From Coffea arabica (lineage: Eukaryota; Streptophyta; Magnoliopsida; Gentianales; Rubiaceae), in NCBI RefSeq assembly GCF_036785885.1, contig NC_092326.1:42990287-43054286 (forward strand): DNA of 64,000 nt. Reading direction: 5' to 3'. Position 1 is the first letter of the stretch; every line of letters starts with the position of its first letter. Positions 12,101 to 27,100 of this stretch are shown here, piece after piece. The position numbers and the translations under genes were made by a program. The notes under the pieces are model-generated. The model searched no databases, was not told the DNA's origin, and was given only the letters and a program-made list of their open reading frames with translations.

Positions 12101-15100
12101 GCAGTGATATTTTCTTCTGCGCCATCTATATGAAACCAAAAGGGCTCTATATCTTGTACTTTTGCCTGTGATCCCGTTGCTATGAAAATACTAATAAAGG
12201 GTGTGGTATTCTAAATGCTTATGAGCAGAAATATTAAACTAGAATGGTCGTTAGACTGAACAAAGTGGCAAATATCACGAGTGTTAAGCTATGGCTCAGA
12301 AAATCGAAGATGTCTGTTGGCAGGTCCTAATTGAGTATCCTTGGCTGCTCTTGATGCAAAGAAGCTACTTGTGGTATTTTAGTTTTCAGTGCCTTATCAA
12401 TGATAGAATGTTGAAGAGTATGATTAATATCTGGACATTCCTGTTCCTTTTAATCTGATTTCTCATGGCTAAATTATGGGTCCATAAATCTGATGTTTGA
12501 GAAACTTTGTGTATATTATGCCTGATTGATTCTTGATTCAGTAATTTCTGCTTCTTTTACCTTTTAATCCAACCTATGCAGGGATGAGCATCCGGAAAAT
12601 GTTCTAACATCAATGGAAACAATCATGGCTGTTCTCTTAGATGAGAGTGAGGATGTCTGGGAGGATGTCATACTTAATGTATTGTCTAATCTAGGCCGCG
12701 ATAAAAAGGTAAGAATAGATGCTCTTTGAACCTTAAAAGTATCTTCTGGCACAATAAAGATTATTTGCTGGTCACTGGAAGAGGAACTGACTGTTTGAAA
12801 TTCTATGATCAGGATGTTACTACAGCTGCAAGGAGGCTTGCCATGAATGTGATTAAGCGATGTGCTGGAAAACTAGAACCTAGCATAAAGCAATTTCTTA
12901 TATCATCAATGTCGGGAGACAGCAGATCATCGAAGTATCAAATAGACTATTATGAAGTTATTTATGATATCTTTCATTCTGTCCCTCAAATTTTATCAGG
13001 AGTCGTCCCATACTTGACAGGAGAGCTCTTGGTAATGAGATTGGCTGCTTACTTCCTGTGCCTCAATTTTGTACAATTTTGCTGCTTATGATATGAAAAT
13101 AAATAATTGATGAATCTCACATATTTGAGGAGCAATTCTCATTCTTGTGCTCATGAAAACCTGGTCTGGCTGAACATTCCTTGTGAAAATTGCTCAGTTT
13201 TTTTCATTTCATTTTTGTTCTCCGTAACATTTCAATTATAAGCTTGCAAAATTGGGTCAATTAAATAGAATTCAGGATATTTCCTGGTATCATGAGATGG
13301 GATGTTATTTCTATTTCCCAAATTCAGATTTTCAGGATACTTCCTGGTGTCATGAGACGGAGATGTCATTTCTATTTCCCAAATTCAGATTTTGGATGGA
13401 ATATTTAACCTTTTTGTTGTGCATTCACAGACGGATCAGCTGGATACTCGTTTAAAAGCGGTGAAATTAGTTGGGGATCTTTTTGCACTGCCTGGGTCTA
13501 CTATCCCTGAAACCTTTCAGCCAATACTTATGGAATTTTTGAAAAGGCTCACTGATAGAGTAGTTGAGGTTAGAATGTCTGTCCTCAACCACATCCGAGT
13601 TTGTCTACTCTCTGATCCTTTTAGATCTGAGGCTCCTCAAATTATTGGTAAGGATTTCTGAATTGGTTATCCTGCATTAATGTATTTTAGCACGTTAGCT
13701 CTGATATAGATCTGTACATGCTAGCTGCCCTTGGTGACCGACTAATGGACTATGATGAAAATGTGCGCAAGCAAGTAGTTGCTGTGATTTGTGATGTAGC
13801 ATGTCATGCTCTAACATCCATACCTGTTGATACTATAAAGCTTGTTTCGGAGCGGCTTCGCGACAAATCTGTGCGTTTAAGCTTCTCTGTGTGCATATCT
13901 TTGAGGCCTGATGTTCCATTCATTAGTTCTTTGGGATGACATGCTGATCTTGTTTCCTTTAATATATTCAGCTTCTTGTGAAGAAGTTTACCATGGAATG
14001 GCTTGCTGAGATATACAAGAATTATTGCATGAGTTGCTCAAATGAGTCCACAAAGAGTGATTCATATGATTGGATCCCTGGGAAGATATTGAGGTGTTTC
14101 TATGACAAAGATTTCAGGTATCCTAGCGTTTATTGATAGTTGCAATGTATCAAATCTTTATTCCTGTTTGCTTGTATTTTTCTCAGTTATACACATTCGT
14201 ATTCTCTCTGCAGATCTGACACAGTGGAACCAATCCTAAGTCTGTCCTTATTTCCATCAGAATTCCCTGTTGAACATAAGGTTAAGAATTGGGTAAGATC
14301 CTTTGGTGGATTTGACAAAGTTGAGGTAAAGGCTCTTGAGAAGATATTGGAGCAGAAACAAAGGTTTGATATTCATACTTAAACTTGACAGAACACATTC
14401 CTAAGATGATTGTTTTTAAACTGCCTCCTATTATTTGAGACTTTAGGATTTCCTGTTTGATTTCAGGTTACAACAAGAGATGCAGAAGTACCTTTCTCTC
14501 AGGCAGATGTATCAGGTTTGAGTTTAATTTTTAGTTGTCATTTCAGGCTGAGAAAAAGTGATGGATTACAGTGTTGATAAACTTGATTTTACTCAAATGC
14601 AGGATGGTGATGCTAATGAGATCCAAAAGAAAGTTCTGTTTTGCTTTCGTGTGATGTCTCGCTGTTTTACTGATCCTGTAAAAGCAGAAGAGAGTTTTCA
14701 GATTCTTGACCAATTAAAGGATGCAAATATCTGGAGGATTTTAAGAACACTCCTTGATCCAAATACTACTACTACACAAGTTTCCAATTCCCGGGTGAGA
14801 AAACTTTTTTAAGTTTATTATACTCTCTTGCTCATTTTTCAAGAGTCTTGAAATCAATCATCATAATTTTTTACACAGGATGATTTACTTCGTATCCTGG
14901 GCGAGAAGCACCGGCTTTTTGAGTTTTTGAACATATTGTCCTTGAAATGTGCGAATTTACTTTTCAGCAAGGAGCATACCAAAGAAATCATTCTTGAGGC
15001 GGACATCCAGAAATCTGCCGGAAATGCACAATTAATTGTGTCTTGCATGAGCATACTTGTGGTAAGAGTATACGTTCTTTAGCTGCTTCTAAAATGATTT

Positions 15101-18100
15101 TATGATTTTCAGAGGTCATACCTCTTGTGGTATTATATTTGGTACTAGCTTTAAGCTAGCTGTTAGGGAGGAGGATTATTTAATTGGCATTATTGTACAT
15201 CGGGGGCCAACTGTTCCAACTCCTAATCATACATCATGGGAACTACAGAGTTTTTAGTCTTTTCCATTTCAGAGTACAGGAAGCAGTTTTGTATAAATCA
15301 CCCATCTTAACGAGTCAAAAGAACAAAAGCAGAAAAAGAAATGAAGGGCAAGTCTTGCAACACATTTTTCTGCCTCCAACTTGTAGCTTAGACATTTATA
15401 TGTTTTGTTGCCCAATGCACTTGCCAGAATTTTTGAAAAAACTATCATTAACTGCTGGTGAAAAGGAAAGGACTCCACATGGTTTGATTACTAAATAAAC
15501 AGCAGTTCTTTTGACATGACTGAAAACTTTAGCATTTTTAATTGATGACAGACATTTAAAAAGTGGTGCCTTTGTAGCATTAAATTGCCAGTTCACTGTC
15601 TTGTATGCTTCTGATACTTTGTCAATTTTGGTCAAGCAATCTAGTGATCACTTTTTGCGGCACTTTCAGGACAAAGTCAAAGCTGTATTTCCTTTGAACT
15701 GCTTTGTATTGTTCATGATTTTTTTTTTGGTTTATTGACACTATTTTGTACATTTTATTTTTCCTTGAATTTTTCAAGCCAAAGCATCTTATTATTAATT
15801 CTGCAGATTCTTGCACGTTTCTCTCCTTTCCTGCTCAGTGGAATTGAGGAAGATTTAATTCATCTGCTTGACGATGATAATGAAATAATAAAGGAAGGTG
15901 TCTTGCATGTTCTAGCAAGGGCTGGTGGAGCCATCCGAGATCAGTTGGGAGTTTCATCAAGGTTTGGATGTCGCACTATATAGTTTTATCTTTTTGGTTC
16001 AATGCTTGGAGTTTGTCGAAGTAATTTTTTACATGCAGATCTCTTGACCTAATGCTTGAAAGGATATGCTTAGAAGGTAGTCGAAGGCAGGCAAAGTATG
16101 CTGTGCATGCACTAGCTTCAATAACAAAAGATGATGGACTGATGTCTCTTTCTGTATTATACAGGGTTTGTTCTAGCATTTTGTTTCACATACAGATTTA
16201 GTATTTACCTGCTTTGCCTTTTGCTGATCTATTATGTTTTCTTTTTGTCTTGATAAACATGGACACTATGTTCTCTGTCATCACGTTTCACCATAAATTG
16301 CAGAAGCTTGTGGATATGCTGACGGAGAAGTCACACCTGCCTGCTGTTCTGCAGTCTCTGGGGTGCATAGCGCAAACTGCCATGCCAGTTTTTGAGACAA
16401 GAGAGAAAGAGATTGAGGGCTTCATAATGAAAAACATATTGGAATGCAGCTCTGTATGCCTTCTAAAACCACTGTACTTTTCATTATGCTACTTCTTTGT
16501 TGCTTATTTCATATGAATCCTATCTAAAGTATTGTGCACAATCAGGCATCAGAAGATAGAGTGAAAGAATGTTTTGATGATCAGAGTGAACTTTGTTCCC
16601 TGAAGGTCAGTTCATAAATTTTAGCATGTTGTGAATGAGAATATACTGTTTGCATGACATGTGGGCATAAATACGCACGCATGCACATACATATTTCAGC
16701 AAAGTGCAACATTTATCTGTAAAGCATTTTGTGGATACTCTATTTGCTACATCTGCTTTCATTAGGTATGATTTTGTGAAACTCGTATTTATTGTTGGAT
16801 TTTCTCGTGCAGATCTTTGGCATTAAAACATTGGTAAAAAGTTATTTGCCTGTCAAAGATGCTCACCTTCGATTGGGAATTAATGACCTTATAGGAGTCC
16901 TTAAAAGCATACTCTGCTATGGTGAAATATCGCAAGAAATTGAATCGAGGTAGTGTGAACTTCCATAGGTAAAATGTTAATTGTATTGTTTCTTAGTTTA
17001 TATATATATTGGTTTCATTTGGCAGTTATGTTGACAAAGCCCATTTGAGGCTTGCCGCAGCGAAGGCTGTTCTTCGTCTTTCTAAGCACTGGGATCATGA
17101 GATTCCAGTCGATGTCTTCTATCTAACCCTGGGAATTTCGGAGGTGATATATTATTTGATGCTTTACTTGAATAATGTAGAACAGAATTTACCAGTGCTT
17201 GTTGGAAGTTTCTGGACCCAGTACTCTTTTAAGTTAATGTTCTGTTTTTATTTCACCCTTCATGTTCTTAGGCAAGTTTTCCTGAAGTTCGGAGACTCTT
17301 TCTCAGCAAAATATATCAATACATAAAGGATAGGCTCTTGGATCCTAAATATGCTATTGCGTTTTTACTTGACATGGGATCTCAGCAGCAATTATTGGAA
17401 GAGGTGTAGTACCATGCTCATGGCCATTGTCATACATCTTGCTCATTTATTGCATGTTCCAATTTCCCACATCTAAAAAAATGGTTTTGAGTTTCAATTC
17501 TTCATAAATTTGTGCCTGCTAATGCTTTTTGCAGGAACAGCACAACTTAATGGATATCATCCAAATGTGTCAGCAAGGGAGGGCACGCCACTATTCTGCA
17601 CCAAGTGATGCAAATACACCACCACTTTATCCTGAATATGTTCTCTTGTACCTGGTTCATGCTTTTGCTCATAACTCGTCATTTCCTAATCCTGACGAAT
17701 GCAAGGATGTTAAAGCGTACGAATCTTTTTACAGGTACAATTGGTTTCTATTCTGTTGCCACGTCAGTTATGCAATCCCACAGAATTGAGGGATTAAGAA
17801 TTGGGAGGGAAGACTGTTGTAAATCCCCCCATATGTAGTTCTACATTTTTACCCTATTTTGCTACTCCATTTTATTGATGAACTAACTTCACAGTCATTT
17901 ATCAACAGAATTGTTGATTTTTTTTTTCCGAGAGATGGTTTATTTTACTTTTCCTTGTAATTTATTCTGGCAAGATGGATATGTGAATGGAGATCTATAA
18001 ATGCTCTAATAACTGCGGCAAAATATAAAGCAGAACATAATAAGCAGTTACTATAATATTATGTCTGCTCCATCACTGTCTAAAATGTATACTAAGCATG

Positions 18101-21100
18101 GAAGCTGAATTTATATAGGAGTCAAACCAGACAAGGGACAAACTGAATTAGAGTCAAATTTCCTAAATAATATCCACTGGCTCCTGACTTTGTTAATGTA
18201 ATAAAGTGACATAAAGAACAACTTGTGTGATTTTTGAACATTTCTGCCAACTGGTAGAAACTTCCTTCATATTGTTACGAGGATTTCCGATAGCAAATCT
18301 TAAATGACCTCTTTAATGTCCGTCTGAGCTACTAAGGTCTCTCCTCTAGTTTCTTTTCTGAAATTAATATGGCATCTCACCATGCCCTATTAATGAGATC
18401 TCTCCCCATGCCAATGTCAAACAAGCTCTTAATTACAAGATTAGTCTTAGTAATACTGTGGAGTTGTAGGTTATAAAAAAATATAATCTATCAGAAAAGT
18501 TGTTAAAGCTCCTTGAAATTATTAGTCGTGGAGCTTACTGTAATCTCAGCCATGGGGGAGGTCTCTGTCATAGGGATGTACTTGAGCTAACCTGGTTTAA
18601 TTGTCCGTGACATGTCACATACAAGGATCTGTTGATCTAGTGAATCAGTAGCACAAATCAATCTTCCATTCACCCATAATTTACAATCATGTGCTCACAT
18701 GTAATTATGCTAGTGATGCTGTGCAATTACTAGGAAGCAGATCTACAGCTGCTGATACGTTGTGTAATTTGCAACCACTATAGGCATGTTAGTGTTTCTT
18801 AGTTAATTATCAAGTCTACACAAACTAAAAACCAAAAGTTCAGTGGTAAGTTATGTTTAATCACTTGTCAACTCATATAACTATAAATTACCATGTTTAA
18901 AATATTCTAATCAAAATACTCTTTTTTTTCCTATTATGTAAAGTTTAAGATAATTTTTGTCAGCCTATGCTGCCATTTTCCTGATCATTTTGATTGTTTG
19001 AAAGGCTTTTAAGTAGACGAACTTGTCTTGAAGCACAGAAACTAGGACGGAACCACATTTCTCAAGAAAAAAAAGCCCGGACAGTGATCCATAATCAGCA
19101 AATTAGTTAAGAGGGTGACAGTCTCTTTGTGTTTTACAAAGCGTGATGCTGTTTCTCCAGCTACTTAACCTGACTCTTTTGAGTGGGGCTCAAACCAGTT
19201 GTACCTAAGAAACTAGGTAAACTTTAGCCTATATCCTTTTAGGAAATAGCGGGCTGATAGGAACTCGTAGCACATAGCTTTAACTCATAACTAACTCAGG
19301 AACTCAAGATCGGAACGGTATCCCCCTTAATCCCCCTCAGGGGAGGAGAAAGAATTCCTTAATTCATTATTAGATCAAGAAGGACTCTTTTCTCGTATCT
19401 TATGCATAACAACTCCTTTAGGTCCTAAGCATGAAAAACATTTATTGGAATCACAATCTAATGATAACTCATTCGTACTATACTGCCAAGTCCATCAACC
19501 CCAACACAGAGCATGGAAAAAAGAAAAAACGTTTACCTGTTGCTTGAAACTATATATGGTTTCAAATTGTTATCATTCAATTTGAGGAACCTTTACACAT
19601 GTTTGCTATTCAAGATGTTTGCTAAACAAATTTATCTGTTCTTTACTAGGCAATTGTACTTTTTCCTTTCAATGCTGGTGCATGGAGATGAAGATGGAAA
19701 GTCTGACATTGATATTAGCAAGGACAAGGAAAGCCTTTCTGCAATAATTTCCATCTTTGAAAGCATCAAACGTTCTGAAGATAACGTTGATTCTACAAAA
19801 TCCAAGGTTGGATAGACTATTAGGTCGTTCTTAGGCTGGGTTCGCAAATATTGCTGGTTGGAAAAGGAGAGAAGTCTGAAGTTCAGTGTAGCCTGATTAA
19901 TACAAAATATATTTCCTGTTAGGATATTTTGACACCTAATGAAAAGAAAAAGGAGAAAAATAACATTAATGACGTGAAACTGCCGGTTCATGTCTGCTTA
20001 GTAATATGTGCATTTTGTGTGGCAGCAATTATATGCTATATGTGATCTTGGCTTGTCAATTACGAAACGTTTAGCACCAAAACAAGAGGATCTTCAGGGC
20101 TGCAGTGCACCTGTCCCTCTGCCTGCAGTACTATATAAATCAAATGAGACAAAAGAAGGCAGTGACTCAGTGGTATGTCATTTATGTGGACTATTTATAT
20201 CTGCAGTTCTTCTCTTTCTCTATCAATTTAGTTTCCCAATGTAATTGCAGATCTTGCCTTGGTATCTGCACATCTCCTTTATAAGTCCTCAATAAACATA
20301 CGAGTGAGAAGAAAACAAGAGAATGTAGTGCATATGCCTTTTCTGATAAGTCGACTTGACTGTGATGTCATCAGATGGAAAAACCATGTAACAATTTATT
20401 GAGAGAGCCTTTTGTGAGTGGATTTTGAGATTTACAACCTGGTTTTAGTTAAATGAATTCGATGAATACAGTGCCTAACAAAGACTGGAAAAAGATAAGC
20501 TGGACTCGGAGATCATTACAGTAAAAGTATAGGATCCATTTTAATGCTGTAAAGTCTTTTTGATTGGATACTGAACTCCAATAACTTCAGAAACCATTTG
20601 CATTAAACAGGAAATTCTTACCTAAAAAAGAAATGGATAAAGAGATAAAGTTCCATATGATTGTCACTAATATAATTCATGAAAAGTATAGTGACATCAG
20701 GACACGGAAATCCATTTTCCAGAATCTTAAATAAAATGTCTTTTGTGATTGGATATTGTAACATAAAATTATTTGGGAGTTCAATAAATTCATCCACATA
20801 TTTGCTTTCGCAGACAAGGGAAAAAACATTAGTTGACATGGAAGGGACTGTAGTTGCCCAACAAAAAGTGAGTATAGTCTTGAATATTTGACGTATATTT
20901 TCTACCACGCATTGCAGCAAGTCTTTAAAGATATTTAATCTCACATGGAGTGCTCAATTCAGAATATCCACAATTTTTTTCAACCAATAGATGTCTTCCA
21001 AATTAAGCTAATTTTAATGAGGGCCTCCTCAGTAAACGGTGGTTACCTAACTCGAATCTGGCTCATTCTCCAGTTTATAAGTTTGTTCAACTGATTCTTC

Positions 21101-24100
21101 TGTTATGTGTGTGTCTGTGTGTGTTCTTTTTTTATTTTTTATTCTGACTAGTTCTGCTGCACCTCATGTTGACGTCATTTACGCATTGTTCAAATAGGTT
21201 GGTGAATCAAGGACATGGTTGGCTGATGAGAGCGTTTTGACATACTTCCAATCCATTAAACTGGAAGCTAATAAAGCTGTAAGATTTCTTTATATCTCTA
21301 GTTGTAGTTGTTGCTTGAACTATAAAATCTACTACATAAGAGAAAAAAGAAAAGAAGAAAGTCATCTTGGGGCAATAAATACTTTAGGATTTTCAATGTC
21401 TCGTCTTGATTGATTTGTTTGTGGCCTACTATATCCATGTCAGGTTACTCCGGAAGTTGTTGAAGATGAGAGCATGAAGGACAGTGAAACTGATGGCAGT
21501 GAGATGCCTTTAGGAAAAATTATAAAGCGCCTTAAAGCTAAAGGAGCCAAGGCAAGAAGAGAGGTGAAGAATGAATCTGCACAATCTGTTCAGAAGAATG
21601 AAAATGATCTTGATATCTTGAAAATGGTGAGAGAAATAAACTCAGATAATTTGGGTGACTCTAGCAAGTTTGGGTCTAGCAATGGCCACGAGTATGTGTT
21701 AAAGGAAATGAAAGCAGATCGTAAGCTTCAGAAAAGGAAAACAATGTTGGACGAATCAAAAAACGTTCCTGTTCCAAAACGCCGGAGATCATCTTCTAGC
21801 TTGGTTCATAAATCTCCTGCTAAGAATACTTCGAAGGAGGAATTGCCATATTCTGAAGTGATGGAGATGGATGAGGGTTTTAAGACTGGTTCAGAAGAGA
21901 GATCTTCACGTCAAAAGATGAACGAACCAGAAGAGTCAGACTTGCTTGTATCGTGCATTCAGAAGGATTCAAATCCAAGCTTCCCGTCAAAACATAAAGG
22001 AAAGCGTTCATTTAGGGGCCATGACAAGGGACATGAAGCTAGATTGCTTGGGAATGATGAGCAGAAGGTAACCCTCTGTCATTCAAGAAAAGTTCTGACA
22101 TGCATACAAGCTCAAAGTATTGCATATTAACTTCTTTTTTTCTCCATTTTGTCATATTCTGCCTTCACATCCTGCAGAAGTATAAGAAAACCATGGATAC
22201 AGATAGTGATGTTGCAACTAATAATTCCAACTCAGCTGCCACCAAGAAGCAGAAACGTCGAAGTGTTGCTGGCTTGGCCAAGGTTAGCCTGTTGTCTCTG
22301 TTCTTTGATCATTCATTGAACTTTGTTTGGTGTTCATCAAATAAGATTTGCTTTGTCAAATTTCAACTCTGAACTGCTATTTCTCTTTCTTTTTCTTTCC
22401 CTGCTGTCATTTATTATTTGACAATCCTGAAATGAAGACTTACTGTCTTATATTTTCTGTGCATTATAACAGTCATTGCAATGATATGTAACTTTCTATT
22501 AGATAGGAATAAAGTTACTTAGACTTGCTTTTGTTGTTGCTATCATTTATAATGACTTGCGACTGCATTCTTTGTTGGTGGGATTATCATTTCCTTGAAG
22601 AGATTCATGGAGATTATGTGTTTTGATGGGGGCATGTGAATTGTGCTGCTGCCAGTACGGTTGGAGTTGAAGGGTGATAGGATGGTTTTTAGACTCATTC
22701 TAGGCTGAAAATTGCTACTATGAATATAGTCCTCCTATATATGCTCATTTCTGTTCATATGCAAGGAAATAAATTTTATTAAACAGTAAAAAATCCATCT
22801 GCTCCATGAACCACATCATACATTATCCATTATTGTTATAGTCTCTGAGTTATACCCCCATTATTAGCTCAAGCATTTTGAGCTAATGTTTTGTGGAACA
22901 ATATTCTCCGAGTGAACCTCGTTGCTCCAAACTCTTTGGCAGCTAGTTTGAAGTTCTCTCCATTTAGCAATCTGATCTGATTGAAAATATTGCTTTGTTT
23001 GGCACAATCCTGATCTATTCCTGGGTGGAGAAGTAACAGAGCTGTCAGTGTGAGAAATACTAAAGGTTCATTTAATTTGGTGGTTGTCCAAATAGTGAAA
23101 GAACAGTTTTGAACTCTCGCAGTTAAGTTCATAAGTCTCTAATATGACAATGAATTGTTTTTTGTATGCGAGTTTTGTTACAAGATTTATTGACTAAGCG
23201 GTTGCTTGAAAAGAAGCCTTGAAGACAAGAAGCTAAGAAAACTGGTGATGGTACAATGGCATGCGTATTTATACACTAATACATTCACTGTATGGTTGAT
23301 TTGGTATTTGTCCCCAGAAGTACAACAACAGAGTGAAACATGGAAAGTACCTCTCTTGTACTAAAACTTCTGGTATTTTTTGTTTCCTTTTTTATTTTAG
23401 ATTAATATAGTAACATTTGCACATAACATATAGGCAACAGTACATGATGCAAAAGTTTATCTTCCATTGGATGCTTGGGAACCTGCTATTGAATTTTGAC
23501 GTGTACTTGAGCATATCAAATTTTTGAATTTTGGAGGCTTGCCAATCTTTTATGAATCTGAAAATTTTGTGTTTGAGTTAAACATCATAGTGCCGCCATC
23601 ATATAGTTGTTGCAGTGCTGTGATTGTCACCAAAAGGGGTCTTAAATATGACCTATTCCTTAATATAATAAGGGGTGCTGTGAGATGAAATTGTTGATTC
23701 TTAATTAGATATCAAATTCTAGATCAAATAGGATAGGTGATGTCTCTTTCTATCATATAGTGTTAAAGAAAAAGTCACATAACCTAATCACTTGCCCAAG
23801 TAAAACAGATGATTTACGAATAATTCGTTGCTCATGATTACCTTTGACCTCTTGCTTTAATAGATGAAAAGAAAAGGCTTTTTCTTTGCTCTAAAAAGTA
23901 CCTGGTTGTAGTATTGATATGGAATAATTTTTGTTTGAAATAACTGCCTTGTGAGATCCGTCTCCAGTCTTTGTAAACAAGTACTTTGTATTATTAAACT
24001 ATTCTGGTTGTGTTGTCATCTCCTTAGTCTTAGCATGCCCTTCCCCTACCCTGACTGCTCTTATGCTTGTTAAGAATGAGTGATGGGACTTTGTCCCTAG

Positions 24101-27100
24101 TCACAAATATGGTGACATAACTTTTTTATTCTTTCCCCCTGCCTTGCTAATAAGATGTTCACTTCTTAAAATATCCTGTATTAGAATTGGAGTAGGTAGG
24201 AGGCTTGCCAATTAGAATAGCATGTAAGTGGTATGTCAGCCTTTGCAACTAAGAACCTGACAAAGTTTTAAGATTGTGGCTTAGCTGTACTCTTGTCTAG
24301 CAGTTAACGCTTGGGATGACTCCCTTATCTGGTGTCGCCTATCCGCTGCAAAAAGAGTTTGCATATTGAATGTGACATCTGCTCTTCTCTTAGCATGAAC
24401 ATGATTTAGATTCTATACGTCCTTTTTTAATTCTTAAGAGAACACCTTCCCCCCTCGCACTACTCTTCTTTTTCTTATTCCTTCTTTCTCCATATATTTT
24501 GAGCATACAGTGATATAGTACACAGTTCATTCAAAGCACGCAGCTCTCTCTACTACTCAATTTCTAGTGATATGCATGCATAGATAGATTTTCAGTTCCA
24601 AAACCTTCTGCTGTGCGGCTGTAGTATGGTATTTTTGTAACCCTTCCATCTTAAGGTTCCAAAGTCGAAGGATAATGAACTTGTGACAACTGAGAAAACA
24701 TAAACCAAGATTTTTTTGAGTAATTATACTTTGTTCGTCGTCAAGCATAATTTTCAAGTAATATTGCTCATTATTATGCTCATTAGCAGAGTATGATATG
24801 CATATTGTGACTGCAAGAAACATACTCCAGCATCATTGGAAGATAATTTGCAAGTATAGATAATACCTGCTTATACAGTAGGAACGTTCCTACTGTACTA
24901 CTACCCCAAAAAAAAAGTAGGAACGTGTTGTTTCATTATATTTTTGTACTACTTTTTGAATAATTGCTGCCAATTTTCTGTTTGTGGCCTCATTGCACCA
25001 GTATCAGGCCTAGTTTTTGCTAGTTATTATTGACTGACTGTACTTTGTGGGATGATATAGTGCTCCTCAAAGGAAAGTGATACATCAATCGGAGACTTGA
25101 TTGGCTGCAGAATAAAGGTTTGGTGGCCAATGGATAAAAGGTTAGCACTATCTTCATTAGAATCAGCAATGAGTTAAGGTTTGTTACTATTCTTGTTGAT
25201 GTATTGGAGAAAATATAACCGTGCTAAAGCAGGAATCGTGTTTCCTGTTTTTTCAGTTCTTTTATAGTGTTTTGATGTTGTGTGATTTATGCTTGTCTTT
25301 TCCGTTAAGATTTCATTGTAAAAAAATATGATAATATGCTTAGCGTGTATCTTTCATTGAAAAGCATTCTTGGGTTCCTCATCTTTCCTCTTTCACTTCT
25401 AGTGGGCTTTGGTATTTACATTACCCTTTCTTGTCAAATTTATTCATATCTTCTTGTCAGATTATCTTCAAACACGTATTGTTCTTTAGTCATTCAAACT
25501 CTTAATTAGTTTATCAGTTACCCTGATTTTTCTTTCTTTTAAGTGTTTCATCCTTGTCTAATTATTCTTACATGATCCATGAAAACTGAAGGTTTGGATA
25601 CTTTAATATTTTTCCTGTTTTAAGTTTATTGTAGTGGATATGGTGCTGCAAGACACCTGCCTTGATGTTTTGACTTGTAACCTGCAGGTTCTATGAAGGT
25701 GTTGTAAAGTCCTTTGACACGGAGAAAAAGAAACATGTGGTAAGCTGCTTTCTTAGTTCCTTTCATTTCCTCCCACTTAGGAGGAAACTTCTGTCTGTCT
25801 TGCAATGGAAATAATCCAGTGCATTGGTGGGTTTGATTTGGTCATTACCTGTTCCTTTAAACAGATATTGTATGATGACGGAGATGTTGAGGTTCTCCGG
25901 CTGGAGAAAGAGCGCTGGGAGATAATTGACAAAGAGCAGAAACTGGTAAAGTTTGTTGTTATCCTTATGACACTTTTTTGAGCAACTTATTCTGGATATT
26001 TATCTATTAATGATCTCTGTTTGCAGCGATCAAAATCATCAAAGAGATCAGGATCTAAAGGAAGGTTAGTTCTTCACTGATTACATTGTTAATTGATGAA
26101 CAGTTGAGGTGGGAAATGTGTTTTCAGCTTTGTCTGTTGCTTGTTTTTGGTTACTCCAATTTGTTGTGACTTGCATTTATTGGTTTTTTGTGCATGTACT
26201 TTCATTTTAGTGTATTAAAGATTGTCTTCTTGGCTGCAACAAAGAATATTTAGTTGCAGATATAGAGAATAAGCAATTATAGGACTCTTGCCAGCAGAGA
26301 GAAAAAAAGGCATCCATCAAAAACCAAAAAGTACAAAAAATAAAGTTCATGGGATTGTATTCATAGCTGCATGACTGCTAACATGAATGGCCCAAACTAG
26401 AATCTATTGTAGGTGCTGACTATCAGCCATCTATTGAAATGCCTGCACTTCCACGACACATCAATAATACAAATCTGATCATGATATATGGAAACTCGAA
26501 TTTGATGATTCTTTTAATCCACATGGTTTATCTTGAAGGTAGCTTGAGTCAGATAATAATTACCGCTGCAATCATAATAGATTTGTTTATTTCAACTCAT
26601 TTATGAAAATTGGTGCAATTGCATTTCCAATTTCCTAATGAGGATCTAGATTGGTCAAATATATGCTTCAAGTGCCTTTTAGAACCAGCCTTTTCCCTTT
26701 TGAAGGCACATTGTGTACTTGTCTGAAGCCCTACTGTGTGTAATATCTAGGGAAGTTTCTTTAGTAATAAATCCATCCAATTGATGGATTTTATAGGAAG
26801 ACTTTAACAAGTCCAGTATCTGGTTTCTTGTCGAAGATGGAAATGGATAGCTGTATTCACTTTGATTAAATGCATTTATTCTAGAAAAGGAAAACATAGA
26901 AGAAAAGGTTTTGATTGAAACCAAATGAGGAATTGAATTGATATTGGTTTCCAACTTGAGCTGGGAATTATTACTGATAATAGCTTTATGCTCACTTTTG
27001 GTGTAGATCCATGCTATGCTTTCACTTGAAAATACATAGCTTGACAAATGGATGAGGATATACCTCTTGATTCATTTTGACCCATGATGCTTTTGAATAA

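Noticed and set aside
15184-15816. Open frames within PDS5A intron 12
   Set aside because: They lie inside an intron whose flanking exons join in frame to match the PDS5 family; no coding resemblance.
22869-23132. Minus-strand open frame inside PDS5A intron 26
   Set aside because: No recognisable domain or retroelement motif; no flanking repeats or poly-A signature were seen.
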